Counted from the stretch's first letter, positions 47,717 to 59,567 are shown. The stretch is DNA of 64,000 nucleotides from Sphaeramia orbicularis (GCF_902148855.1 NC_043964.1:30552840-30616839), one strand, 5' to 3'. A program made the numbers and translations. The notes: generated by a model from the letters alone, not told the origin.

Positions 47717-49668
47717 TCATGATTTCAGAATGAGTCGAATCTTCCTGTCTCCAAGGATGAGTCTGCAAAAAAGAGTTATATATGACAATCAAAGCAAAGG
47801 ATAACCAGGATTCTTTTGAGTTAGAAAGCGATTGTGTTGTAGCGCACGTACCGGACCAGTGCAGCTGCCACCAGACCCCCTGCGATGGGTCCCACCCAGT
47901 AGATCCAGTGATTAGTCCAGTAGTTGCTCACTATGGCTGGACCAAAGGCTCTGGCTGGGTTGAGGCATGTACCAGATACGTCACCGCTGGGAAAACAAAA
48001 AAAACAAAGTCAAGGTAATTTTTATTTGTACCCGTAGGTAGATTTGTTCTGCAGTAACAGGAGAGGGAATAACATATCCAGTCAACTTTGGTGCAGAAAA
48101 AGGAATATTTTATCGTGAAATTCCTTATATTTAGTAAATGTATGTGATATATAACTATGAAAATCTAATACAATGTAACATGTAAGTTAACTTTGACAAA
48201 GTCTGTAATTTTATGTGAAATCCTCTTAAATAAAATGAAATCTTCTTTCCTCCTAAATCAGTGCAATACTACAAAAATAGCCCCTTTCCTGTGAATTTCC
48301 CTTATCTTCCTCTTACTCACCCTGCCAGGATGTTGCAGATGACAGTACAGCCCACCAGAAACGGTGCCATGGGGCTCCTGGTCTTATGGTTGATGGCCCC
48401 CAGCAGCACCACCATGGTGATCAGGCAGGTCATGGCGATCTCTCCAAACAGAGCTCCCCCGATGGGAGCGTTGGAATCCAGCACATCAAACGCAGCCCCG
48501 TTGGCCTTGGCATATTTCTCTGATGAAGTCATCAGCTGTTGGCATTAAGCAGCCACCATTTAGTCGTGAGGAAACCTTTTGGATTATTTTAATGACATAA
48601 GAGTGTGATTCAGAGTCACCTTTGCCATTGCTGCTCCAAGGACGCCTCCGAGGAGCTGACACGCAAGGTATGGAATCACCATCTGCATCTCCATCGCCCC
48701 ACACAGGAAGATGGCCAGGGTGAACGGAGGATTAAAATGAGAGCCACTTTAAGCACAGAGGAAGACAAAATCACTGCGATGGATACAATTTCCTGTGTTA
48801 AACCACCCTTCAAACTTTCATTTCATTGTTACAATATATCACTCATTAGTCAGATGGTTTCATGTCTAAAAGTCTAGTAGGATAAAGACTGAAGCATGGA
48901 GGGTATGTGGCACCATTCTTGCAAAATTAGGTTATATTTAAAAATAAATAAATAAATAAATAAAATAGATAAGGGAATTGACAATCCTGAGACCTTTAAC
49001 CTAAATAATCTTTAACTTTTGTGTATCGAATGAGAAATCCCACTCCCTCAAACCACAAATAATCAAAACTTTTAGCAATCTAAATTTGGTTTGGTATATT
49101 ATATTTATATGTTTTTAATGTTTTAAACCATTTGTAGAGACAATGAGAACAAAATGATTTTTTTTTTGGTAATCTTCATATGAGTGCAAAATTGAAGACA
49201 AACATTGAAGAAATTAATGGGTATCAACAAAATAAAAGCAAATCATAGATGTGAACAAAAATGAGGACAAATGTGTTCATGTCTTCCTGCAATAGCCCTC
49301 TTGTTTCTGGAAAATGTGACCTGTTTGATAACTTATGAACCTCCCACTAAACAGGAGAAAATATATAGTAAGTCAGAGAGAACCCATTACGGTGACGAGT
49401 ATAAAATGATGGGTGATGTAAACATACAGCCTTTACAGTTCATTACACTGCAAAAATCAAAATCTTGCCAAGTGTATTTTTGTCATTTCTAGTCAAAATA
49501 TCTCATCACACTTAAAATAAGACATAATCACATAAAGAGTAACTTTTCAGTGACATATAAGAGCTTATTTTTAGACAATAGATCTTGAAAATCTAATATC
49601 AAGAAATCTTACCAAGATAATTTTCATTTGTTCCACTGGCAGATTGTTTTTGCTTGAAATAAGCAAAG

Positions 49669-49703
<35 letters not shown>

Positions 49704-50184
49704 CGAATGGAAAAAGTGAAAATTATCTTGGTAAGATTTCTTGAAATAAGATTTTCAAGATCTATCGTCTAAAAATAAGTTCTTATATCTCACTGAAAAG
49801 TTACTCTTTATGTGATGATGTCTTATTTAAAGTGTGATGAGATATTTTGACTAGAAATAAGAAAAATACATTTGGTGAGATTTAGATTTTGGCAGTGTAT
49901 TCAGCCACTGATGATGATCCTCACCTGATCTCAGCCATGCAGGCCACCATGATGGCCACCATCAGACCGTGAACCAGCGCTGGCTGAAGCCTCCCTGCAT
50001 TGTCCACGTTCTCAATGACGGACACACAACCGATGAACACAAAGAACGCAGTACCCACCACCTCAGCCAGGCAGGGCTGGAACACCCTTTCATATTTGTT
50101 AGGAGGTTTGACTGGAGGAGGTTTAGGCTCTGAAGACACCAGGGACGTCCCCACTTCATTCATCTCCATCTTCTCATCGGCCAT
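47717..50184 (-). CDS. aqp8: aqp8: aquaporin-8 water/small-solute channel, 5 exons
   Basis: Minus-strand coding exons are 50184-49925, 48746-48620, 48535-48321, 47986-47852 and 47762-47717, with GT-AG introns and frame kept, giving 260 aa, the usual Aqp8 length. It starts [12 protein letters not shown] and ends KIRLILKS. Six membrane segments are visible. The first pore loop reads [10 protein letters not shown], with NPP (92-94) in place of NPA. The second reads [11 protein letters not shown], with NPA at 210-212 and R213. H72 in helix 2, C208 before the second box and R213 agree with the Aqp8 selectivity filter. Aqp8 passes water, ammonia and hydrogen peroxide and is typical of gut and liver epithelia. 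The closest fish type I recall is aqp8a.1; tandem aqp8 copies known in other fish are not seen here. Intron 1 (48747-49924) contains a foldback element. An AATAAA lies about 90 bases past the stop. Confidence 0.97.
49446..49897. mobile_element. aqp8: foldback DNA element in aqp8 intron 1
   Basis: Starts CACTGCAAAAATCAAAATC and ends GATTTTGGCAGTG. The two halves are inverted copies of each other over about 200 bases each, around an A-run at 49669-49699. TA on both sides is compatible with a TA target duplication. It resembles a foldback MITE common in fish, but I do not assign a superfamily. Confidence 0.8.
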
Positions 50185-50285
50185 GAGTCTTCAGTGATGT
50201 CTGGTGTCTGTAAGAGCTGAGTGTGTGACACTGACTGTGCTGTCCTGAAGTGTGCACACAAATAGCTGCACGCCTGTGAAGCACC

Positions 50286-50295
50286 TGAACTTTGG
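50286..50295 (-). promoter_or_regulatory. aqp8: HNF4-like site in the aqp8 promoter
   Basis: Read on the minus strand this is CCAAAGTTCA, which contains the CAAAGTTCA core of HNF4 sites, about 105 bases upstream of the aqp8 ATG. It fits a gene expressed in gut or liver. A weak TATA-like GCTATTTGTG (minus strand) lies nearer the gene at about 50257-50266. Confidence 0.4.
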
Positions 50296-50399
50296 TGTGT
50301 GGGGTTAAAGTGTGGCAGAGCTGCTCCACTTACTCACTTTTTTTCCTCATTTATCTTAGATACAATGTGGGTCACATGGCGTCTCATCACACAAATCCA

Positions 50400-52130
50400 C
50401 TGGCTAAGGTAAAAAAAAAAAAAAAAAAAAAAATCATGAATTTGCTGACTAGATTATGAGCTCTGCCAATATCAGTTTAAAAATCATCCAGTTTCTTGTA
50501 AATAATTGAAATATTATCGTACATTCTGTTTATATAAGCCTGTTTTTAGATGTTATAGTAGGGTTAAGGCAGGACAGACAGCTCTAAAAGATGATATTAA
50601 TTATTCAGAAATTTGAGTGAAACAATTATGGCTAAGGAGAGAAATTTAACAAGTGTAAAAATATATATTTAAACCCTAAAGCTAAAATAGTCCGTCTGAA
50701 CTTTTCTTTCTTGTTTTGAATATAAAAAAGTTAGAAAATATGCTGTGAGTGAGTCCATTTGCCTATTTTTCCAGAGCACTTGAAGAACCTGGTGCTAAAA
50801 GTACTGAAGTCACATTTTTGGACAATTCAAGTTGAGCATATAAACATGCTGTATTTGTTTAGCTGAGTCCACCCTATAAATATAACAAACTTTTTTTGGT
50901 GACGTCAGTACTTTTAGCACCAGGGTCTTCACTTAGAACTTTCAAAATCTAGCAGTCATTTACAATTTACGGCATGTTATAATTCTGCTAAAACAGCTTC
51001 TTCTCCAGCTTCTAGTACAGGGGTGAGTGAGATTACTGTAATGACCAAATAAAACCTATAACATATGTGATTAAGGAAGCAAAAGTAAAGCGTTATGTTG
51101 TATGAATGTGAGATGGGGGTGGGATTTAATAAGTTTTCTTCTTCCCACTCCTTTTTGTGCGGTATATATTGAATTTATATTGTTATTACTAGCGTACATG
51201 GCAATTCCTATTTTGTCTTGCTCACCCTTGTTTATTAATGCATTTGCTCGGATATTAGTTCCTTGTACACAAAAAATGTTAAATTTTTTTTATTCTGCTC
51301 AAAAGAAATAAATGAATGAATAAAGCACATCTCAGGTTTCAGAAACCATTAGAATTTCTCCAATTGCACAAACAGTGAAAGAGTTATAGCCATCCAAACT
51401 ACATATGCTCAAGGTAAAGAGTTAAATGATGTCATTTTAAAGAAACCTTGTAATTCAGTGTGACTTCAAATCTAATAACTTACTGTAAAACTGCTGGTGG
51501 AAAAAAATACAAGAGCAAAGTCTGTGCCTTGTTTAGAATTCAGAAAACAAACATTACTGAAGTTAATCTAATACAGCAGATTTCACTTGGCTTATTAATC
51601 ATTTTCCACATGAACACATTAAAAGAAACACCACTCATCTCATGGAAAACATAGGACAAAGACAAGACAGTGTCGTCAGAATCTACTTTGTTGCAACACC
51701 TTAGCATCTGAAACTGTTCTAATGCGGAGTTTGTTTTTTGTCTGAAACTTGAAAATACAACAAGAACAGCTGAAAGAGTATGAGAATAAAGCTGCAGTGA
51801 TGTTTATTATGTAAAATGAGCACCAGTATCCAGACACAGTTAACTGGCTCAACAGATGTTCAGACTGTAGCCACTCAGAATGAAGCATGAGTGGATAAAT
51901 GCAAGTTTAATTAAAAAATAATAATAAAAAAAAAAAAGAAAAAATAACAAATAACAAATAAAATACAAAAAAACAACAAAAACCTAAAAATTAAAATAAA
52001 AAATAAAAAACAAAAAAAAAATCAGTGATATGAGGGTTCACAGACTGACTTTAACCCTCAAAGACTAAAACAGCCACTATGACCAAAACCACCTACTGAT
52101 CCAAAATGTTAAATATCTTTTGAAGCACTA
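50400..52130. other. no gene; LINE tail and A-rich tracts
   Basis: Contains an A-run at 50411-50433, a LINE 3' fragment near 51109-51326 and an A-rich tract at 51915-52020. No coding exon was seen. Confidence 0.5.
51109..51326 (+). mobile_element. LINE 3'-end fragment
   Basis: GGGGGTGGGATTTAATAAG, then CTTCTTCCCACTCCTTTTTG, ending AAATAAATGAATGAATAAAG: a 5'-truncated non-LTR retrotransposon 3' end with a short tandem tail, related to the fragment at about 400-600. Confidence 0.5.
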
Positions 52131-52141
52131 ATCTTATTTAA

Positions 52142-52682
52142 CCCATAAAGACCCAGTGCTACTTATGTGTCAATTCCCAAATACATTTTTCTCACTATTT
52201 AACCTTTCTTAAGTGATTTATCACCATTTCTTCATAATATTATCCTCTCCATTTGGCATTTTTTTGGTGAAAATCTGATATTTTGCTAAATTTACTTTTT
52301 TAATCATGTACTTTAATCATCATGCTGAGATTACGTTTGAGGGTTATCACATCAAAAACAGAGAAAACTTGAGAAAAAGGGACTTTTCAGTAAAATATAT
52401 CATTAACTGAACATAATCCAGGTGTGTACATCCACTGTCATCGATCCAACTGCATGGGTTTTACTGGTGAATCAATGTTGTAAAAGATGATAGTGTTTCC
52501 ATGGCAACTACAGAGCCTCTCAACATCCAAATGGGTCAAATCTGATGACCATGAAAAGATGACAAACAGCATTTTACACCAATTATTTACATGTATTGAT
52601 AGGATTAGTGGTTCAGAAGTTATTAAATAATTTAGATCAGTAGATGCTTTTGGTCACTGGTGTTTATTTGGGTCTTTATGCG
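52142..52682 (+). mobile_element. piggyBac-like MITE, copy D
   Basis: Flanked by TTAA at 52138-52141 and 52683-52686, with ends CCCATAAAGACCCAGTGC and GGGTCTTTATGCG. About 541 bases, the same orientation as copies A-C. A partial inverted relative follows at about 52757-52905 (GCAACACTGATGCACCAATA, TTTTTATGTTCAGTTAAT). Confidence 0.82.
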
Positions 52683-52756
52683 TTAAACACATTAATAATT
52701 CAGGTAAAATGCACTTTCTTAGCTTTTCAGTGGGATCAAATGTGTCTGTTTGGATG

Positions 52757-52905
52757 TGCAGAGGCTCAAGTGAATGCAAACATTTTCTGCAACACTGATG
52801 CACCAATAAAACTCATGTAAATGGAAGTGATTTTTATGTTCAGTTAATTATATAATTTGCCTTTTTCTGTTTTTTTTTTTTTTCCCCTGTTCTGATATGT
52901 AACAC
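52757..52905 (-). mobile_element. fragment of piggyBac-like MITE, copy F
   Basis: Matches the inverted middle part of the family and closely resembles the matching part of copy E (13125-13290). Both termini are missing. Confidence 0.45.
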
Positions 52906-54262
52906 ACATTTACTCTGCAGTAAATGCAGAATGCAGAGGATAAAATTTTAATAAATGATAACAAATTACTGAAAAAAGTTTAGATATAAAGAAGAGGTCA
53001 TTTGAAAATCACCACAAAAATAGTGACACAAATAGTGACAGAAACTCAGGTAAAACATAGGCAGGTGTAAAGTATATTCTCCCCCAGGCTGTTTTCTGCA
53101 TAGCTGCTTAAAAACTGCAGATGAGGCAATATTGCTAGTTGTTCATTAACATCAACAAACCAGGTTAAGCAGCAATGAGGAAAGGTGACAGAGTTTCTCG
53201 CACATAATGAGCACAGTTTAAACTTCTTAGATTCATATAGTTTCCATTCTGATGCACTGGAGTCCCTTAAGAATGCCTTTAAAATACATACTATCAAGTC
53301 TAATAATACAAAGGAGACAGGACAGAGGGAGAGTCGTTATTATGTGTAGAAATCTCATGTGTATAGGCTAATTATAATCAGTGCAGTGCATTGTCCTCTT
53401 CTTTGCAGTTCAAGGCTAAGTCTTAACAGTGATCACTTTATAAACATACAGAACCCAGAGTTTTTTTTTTATTTAACTGAGACATATTTCAACCCAGAAA
53501 ACACCTCAATTGACAAAAAAGTATGATATTTTTACCAGTAACACCTCCTGATGCCAAATGTAAAGTACCAAGAGTTATTTTTCATTCTTCAGATAATGGT
53601 TTATGAGCAGCTTGTGGTGCACTTTCTGATAACCCTAGTGAAAGGCATTTATCAGTCTCTAATAAAGTTGTCCTGTGCTGCTGGAGTTCTTGACCTGCAG
53701 TAAGTGTTTTTCTTTCCCTTTGCACCTTGGAAGTGGTTGAAATTGAGTCAGAGCTGCCTTCTGTTTTCTACTAGATGTAGAGGGAGAATGAAGCTCTGAG
53801 ACAGGACGCTGACTAGTCCAATTCTGTAATTCACTGATGGATCATTTATTTAAAGCATGTGAAAAAACAAAAAAAAACAAAAAAAAACACACATCATAAT
53901 GAATATATGCATACACATACACACATAAACATACACACGCATACACATAAACATAAACATACACACACACACACATGCATATATGTACATATACATATAC
54001 AATATATGTATCCATACACATATACACCTACGTTTATACATCTACACTCATATATACTCATACAAGTTTTCAAAAAACACTCATCTTGAGCTGCTAAAAA
54101 TGAGAAATGAATCAGTTCTAAAAACAACTGTGTTTTTGTGATATGAACAACAGCAGCTTGGCTGAGTTTCATAACTCTTTTCAGTTCAAAGGTCATCACT
54201 GTCTCATGACTGTCTAAGAAATGCTGAACAAAAGCCTCCATAACTTTATGAAGTAAAGAACA
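52906..54262. other. no gene; A-rich and CA-rich patches
   Basis: Unique sequence with an A-rich run at 53862-53888 followed by an imperfect (CA/TA)n tract to about 54060. No coding exon was seen. Confidence 0.5.
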
Positions 54263-54266
54263 CCTA

Positions 54267-54480
54267 CGAGGGCCGTTCAATAAATTCATGGCCTCACCCA
54301 GAACAGAACAACACAGACTGATAATTTATATTTTATTTTTCAACATAATCTCCATTTACAGCAATGCACTTGGTCCATCGATGTTCAAGCATCACTATCC
54401 CATCACGAAAGAATGTAACATCCTCTATTATAACAACCAGTATTTCTGGGTGAGGCCATGAACTTATTGAGCAGCCCTCG
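54267..54480. mobile_element. mariner-derived MITE
   Basis: 214 bases flanked by TA (54265-54266 and 54481-54482). Terminal inverted repeats of about 37 bases start CGAGGGCCGTTCAATAAAT and end ATTGAGCAGCCCTCG, nearly identical when inverted. The short core has no usable transposase frame. Confidence 0.85.
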
Positions 54481-54643
54481 TAAGTCACTGCCACTGAGAT
54501 TCAACTCATCACATAGTGGTTAATGGTGGCTCCAAACACTTTGAGAAACACTAGTTTTGTCTATCCATGATTCAAACCAGAGCATGTTGTGTTGGTGGAC
54601 CATCATCTGCAGCCATTTAGAGTCAAACTGACCGGTTTGGCTT

Positions 54644-54644
<1 letters not shown>

Positions 54645-54690
<46 letters not shown>

Positions 54691-55036
54691 TAATAATGGA
54701 CTGGATTTATATAGTGCTTTTCTAGACACCCAAAGCGCTTTACATTATTAACCCATTATTCATTCGCTCTCACATTCACACTCTGGTGGTGGTAAACTAC
54801 ATCTGTAGCCACAGCTGCCCTGGGACAGGCTGACAGAAGCATGGCTGCCAATTTCCGCCTACGGCCCCTCCAACCACCACCAAACATTCATACACCAGTG
54901 TGGGTGGCACTGGAGGCAAGGAGGGTGAAGTGTCTTGCCCAAGGACACAACAGACTGACTTGGACATAGCAGGATTCAAACTGCCAACCCTTCAGTTATT
55001 GGACGACCTGCTCTACCACCTGAGCCACAGCCGCCC
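54645..55036 (-). mobile_element. tRNA-derived SINE with (ATT)n tail
   Basis: On the minus strand the head shows a pol III A box (TGGCTCAGGTGGTAGAGC, 55010-55027) and a B box-like GGTTGGCAGTTTGAATCC (54972-54989). The tail, AAAGCGCTTTGGGTGTCTAG then TATATAAATCCAGTCC, ends in an (ATT)n array at 54645-54687. This is the layout of fish tRNA SINEs that share a LINE-type 3' tail. Confidence 0.8.
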
Positions 55037-55461
55037 TTTACCACCAGGGTTTCCAAAATGTGTTTTAGTGCTATAATACAGGCCCTTGATTATGAGGCTC
55101 TGTTGGTCATTTTGTGCCTCCTTCTGTGTGAATCCATAGATAGATGGGTTCTCGAGTGCACAGTGGCTTTTTTGTACCTGGGTCACCATTTGCATAACAT
55201 TAGGTGTGGATATGAGGCCGTGCAGAGCCTGCCATATAACCTGATGGAAACAGATCGATATCAACAATCTTTTTACAGTGGACAAGGACTCCACCCATAA
55301 AGTTTGGAGACTCGTCCACAAACTTAATATGCGACTACAACAGGTAAACCGTCTGAAGTTTGCAAGAGCCGTTTGTACAAATACATGACTTTGGAAGATG
55401 TGTTACAGGACCACAGTAGAATGTAGTCAGAAAATGTGGACACACTGAGACTCCTCCCATC
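55037..55461. other. unclassified sequence between SINE and MITE
   Basis: Not coding by any frame I recognise. It may be a remnant of an older repeat, as it is bounded by transposable elements on both sides. Confidence 0.3.
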
Positions 55462-55463
55462 TA

Positions 55464-55827
55464 GTCGTGGAAAAAATTATGAGACCACCCTTGTTTTCTT
55501 CAATTTCTTGTTCATTTTAATGCCTGGTACAACTAAAGGTACATTTGTTTGGAAAAATATAATGATAACGACAAAAATAGCTCATAAGAGTGTAATTTAA
55601 GAGCTGATATCTAGCCACTTTCCATGGTTTTCTTGATAATAACCAAAATCACATCAGTTCTTACATCAATATCTATGGCATTGTACTGACAAAAACAGTG
55701 CTTTTAGACATTCCATGTTTTCTTTTCGATCTGTTTTAGTCACATGATACACACAGGAGTTAGTACTTGATTGCGTAACCATTATTTTTGATGACTTTTG
55801 ATGGTCTAATAATTTTTTCTGTGACTG
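55464..55827 (+). mobile_element. mariner-type MITE, copy 3
   Basis: 364 bases flanked by TA (55462-55463 and 55828-55829). Ends are GTCGTGGAAAAAATTATGAG and AATAATTTTTTCTGTGACTG. Same orientation as copy 2 and very similar along its length. Confidence 0.82.
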
Positions 55828-55829
55828 TA

Positions 55830-57918
55830 TATGCAGCATGTGAATCCCACAGGAGGGAAAACACCTGTCAAAGGACTGGGACACTTTTGATGACAAGGAG
55901 GTTTTCTAGTGATATTGTTCCTAAATATGTGGATTAACTGATGATCATATCTATCCAGCGGGTAAAACACCTCAGTAAATCTCCAATCAGGTCAGGTCAC
56001 CTTCATCACCTCTGAAATGAAAACCACAGATGTGACAGCAAGTGTCAGCAGGAAAACAGGAACAAGGATGACTGATTATAGTTCAGTTTTTACTGTTTGT
56101 TACTGAAAGACTCAGGGGTTTGAATGTTTCTAAGGGTAAAAAATCAGAACACACACTAAATCCCCCTCCACGGCCCTCAGATAAAAGAAATCACAACCTT
56201 TCTTTTCTTTTTTTTTCTTTTTTTTTTTAATATCTCTGCCGGTAAACACTGTCATCATCAGATAAATGTCCAGTTTCAATTGAATGAAAATTGTGTTATT
56301 ATTACTTTAACGTCACTATCTTTATTATAAAAGCTACATCATCAGCAGATTGGTAGATCATGTGTTTAGATAATTAGCTCATCCTTGCGTAAAAATCACG
56401 TTTCAGAAAATTATCACCCTGCAGAACTATGTGCTTGCAAAAATTGGCAACTAAATTTGAGACCTTTTGACATTTTTCTGGTGTGGTCAGGTATGTTTTG
56501 GTTTAAATTTCAAATGATGTGGCCCCAAAAAACAAGTTAATATTAACTAAGGTCATGTGCTCATGTATTTGACTGAAATGCCAAATGGTACAAATAGTTA
56601 CATCATTTGATGTTTTATCTGAATCATTTCATCACTTGGTGTCTTTCAACATCGTAAAAATGTTTGTTGAAGTCTATATGTGTTGTTTGGTTCACCAAGT
56701 GTAATGTGCAGAGTTTGGGTAACTTGTCGATTTGCTGTCACTGGTTCATTATAAAATCTCAACAGAAGAAACTAGGCTGATTAGAGATGATTAATGGGAA
56801 ACACTGCCACAGATGTATGTACCATTTGGAAAATGTGGACTAGTAATGAGCAGATTTGCGTCAGGATTTTTCCAGCTGTTCTCAAAATATTGCGACGATA
56901 TTGCACTTCATCACACACAGCCTGAGCCCAACAAGAAACACAGCAAATCTATGATACACCTACTGTAGTTTGGCTCTAACTAGCATTTGACAGGAAGTGA
57001 GATTAATTAAGTCATACTGTGGTAATTGTGGGAGAGTCACTTTCATTCAACTCCATATTCTCTATATTTTATCTATTTGGATATTTTCATGGAAATCGTG
57101 ACCCCTGAAGAACAATTCACAATAAAATCAAGACTTGTGTAGAACATTATTCATGTTCCTTTAGTTCAGGGGAGGGTTAATAGTGTTTAAAAAAGTGTTA
57201 AAAATAAAAGAAAAAAAGAAAGATTTTTTTTTCTAAACTCAAATACAATGCGTGTCTATTTAATTTGATTCAATACTCTAAAATAACCCTTATTCCATGA
57301 AAACTGGCAGCAGTCATTTTAGTCATTTTACAAGATTTTTTTTTTATGTTAGCAGAACCAACAGTGTCTTTTAGTCTTTTAGCCTGCATTGATATTTATT
57401 GATTATTTATGGTTGATTATTTAATGCATTTATTTGTAGGCGCCATTTGTACACTGATTTATGTTTGTCACATTGCACTTTGAATGTGGGCTGATGTCTG
57501 TGGTAAGCTGCAAAATGAATTCCCCGTATGGAACAAATAAAGTTTTCTGAATCTGACACTGAATCTGAACTGAGCCTTATGGAACTGGAAGAAGAAAAAA
57601 AAAAAAAAAACAGAGGTGAAAATGATGATCTCACTGCTCCAAACTAAAATCATTACAACAAACACACATTGGTTGTTTTAAAATGTCCATGTCATAATAG
57701 AAAGCTGCCACAAGGGGGCAGAAGACTACTTACAATTACAGAACCATATGTGCTCATGTTTAATGACGAACTGATCTCCAATCGGTCCGGGGATCCCACA
57801 CCTGTATGCAATTAGTTAATTCGGAAGCAGCCTGTACTGATTCTGGATCAGTGATTAGAGAGTTCAGTACATTTGAAGGGTTGTTGTCATTTTTGGCATT
57901 TGCTGGTAGTAGTTGAAC
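55830..57918. other. no gene; possible LINE tail near its right end
   Basis: Mostly AT-rich unique sequence. 57380-57590 ends AACAAATAAAGTTTTCTGAA with a CTGAATCTGA-type tail, like a non-LTR retrotransposon 3' end on the plus strand (low confidence). Confidence 0.35.
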
Positions 57919-57920
57919 TC

Positions 57921-57921
<1 letters not shown>

Positions 57922-57987
<66 letters not shown>
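57922..57987. repeat. (ATT)n microsatellite
   Basis: About 66 bases of pure ATT repeat leading into the first unit of the poly-T minisatellite. Confidence 0.92.
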
Positions 57988-57989
<2 letters not shown>

Positions 57990-58572
57990 TTAGAACATTT
58001 CCTTCTGTAACTAAAAAACACGTTTCCATGTTTTTGTCCAGTTCTGTATTTTAAAGATTTATGTGATGATGACTTTTTTTTTTTTTTTTTTTGTGACTAA
58101 ATCGTAGTGTATGAGTGTGTCTTGACAGCAGTGATAGACCAATGGTTGAGTCAAGATTTATTATTATTATTTTTTTTTTTGTACTTAGAACATTTCCTTC
58201 TGTAACTAAAAAACACGTTTCTATTTTTTGTCCAGTTCTGCATTTTAAAGATTTATGTGATTTTTTGTTGTTTTTTTTTTTTTACTTAGAACATTTCCTT
58301 CTGTAACTAAAACACACGTTTCTATTTTTTTGTCCAGTTCTTTATTTTAAAGATTTATATGATTTTTATTTTTTTTTTTTTTTTTTTTGACTTAGAACAT
58401 TTCCTTCCGTAACTAAAAAACACGTTTCTATTTTTTGTCCAGTTCTGTATTTTAAAGATTTATATGATTTTTTTTTTTTTTTTTTTTTTTGACTTAGAAC
58501 ATTTCCTTCTGTCACTAAAAAACACGTTTCTATTTTTTTTTTTTGTCCAGTTCTGTATTTTAAAGATTTATG

Positions 58573-58609
<37 letters not shown>

Positions 58610-58678
58610 AGAACATTTCCTTCTGTAACTAAAACACACGTTTCTATTTTTTGTCCAGTTCTTTATTTTAAAGATTTA

Positions 58679-58717
<39 letters not shown>

Positions 58718-58792
58718 TGACTAAATCGTAGTGTATGAGTGTGTCTTGACAGCAGTGACAGACCAATGGTTGAGTCAAGATTTTTTTTTTTT
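57988..58792. repeat. poly-T-containing minisatellite
   Basis: A unit beginning ACTTAGAACATTTCCTTC and ending AAAGATTTATGTGATT plus a T-run recurs at 57988, 58183, 58284, 58390, 58492 and 58616. A second block (GACTAAATCGTAGTGTATGA through GGTTGAGTCAAG) appears at 58095-58160 and 58719-58783. T-runs vary from about 10 to over 30. Confidence 0.9.
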
Positions 58793-59195
58793 TTTTTTTT
58801 TTCTCCTGCTGAGGTATCACATGTCACCACTGGGCCATGCAGCTCTACAGTAGGGAAGTAAATGCACTTCCTTCTTCCTACCACACTGGTTGAACCCACA
58901 CCAGTTCAGTGGGACGTGTATTTGGTGGACATGGGGCTCCAGAAGCCTGCGTGGAGGGGCTTTAAGTGACTCTGGTGCTTTTCTTGTGGAATCTGAGCTC
59001 GACGGTCAGTGTCACCGGGTTGAAGGCAGAAAACCACAGAGTTACAGTGAACAGAAGTCATCGGAGCTCAGCTTTTCTCTTCCACAATGGCTGCGACGTA
59101 ACGCAACTTTTGGGTCCACGGTGGATGAACGACTGCGTTTGGAGGTGCCGCTAACTTTTACGCACAAGTAGGAGACACCAAAAAGGAACAAAAAT

Positions 59196-59248
59196 ATGAA
59201 GAAACAATTTAACCGCATGAGGCAACTTGCCAACCAGACCGTAGGAAG
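59196..59248 (+). CDS. arhgap17: arhgap17 (RICH1-like) first coding exon, partial at right edge
   Basis: The exon encodes MKKQFNRMRQLANQTVG plus two bases of a split arginine codon, followed by a consensus donor GTGGGT. This is the N-terminus of the RICH family (ARHGAP17 and ARHGAP44), the amphipathic start of an N-BAR domain that precedes a RhoGAP domain. The family inactivates Cdc42/Rac at cell junctions and in endocytic traffic. Only 18 residues are present, and ARHGAP44 starts almost the same way (the R at residue 9 is as I remember ARHGAP44). The arhgap17 call therefore rests mainly on proximity to aqp8, as in human 16p12. No further exon was recognised up to 64000, so at least 4.7 kb of intron 1 is in the window. 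The exon lies in a CpG-containing stretch, as expected for a promoter-proximal first exon. Confidence 0.72.
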
Positions 59249-59531
59249 GTGGGTATTTGTTTAACAACAGGTATTATTATAAGTTCATGTCATGTTTTCT
59301 TTATATTTTTTTTAATGATTTGTCAATACAGAGCGCAGCGTGATCTGTGGTTTTTTCTGTGGGCGTGGTCAGCAGGGCTTGGCTACATTTTCTAGAATAA
59401 ATAAAATACCTGGATGTCCATAAAGTTTAGGAGAGAAAAGTGACACTTAGTATAGCAGAAACCTTCCTATTCACTGGCAGCAGCTAATATAAGTAGTATG
59501 AGTATGTAAGGAGTTCCAGATGTGGTGCAGA

Positions 59532-59536
59532 CCCCC

Positions 59537-59567
<31 letters not shown>

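Noticed and set aside
50400-59000. Possible LCMT1, a human gene between ARHGAP17 and AQP8
   Set aside because: No exon recognised; the interval is occupied mainly by repeats.
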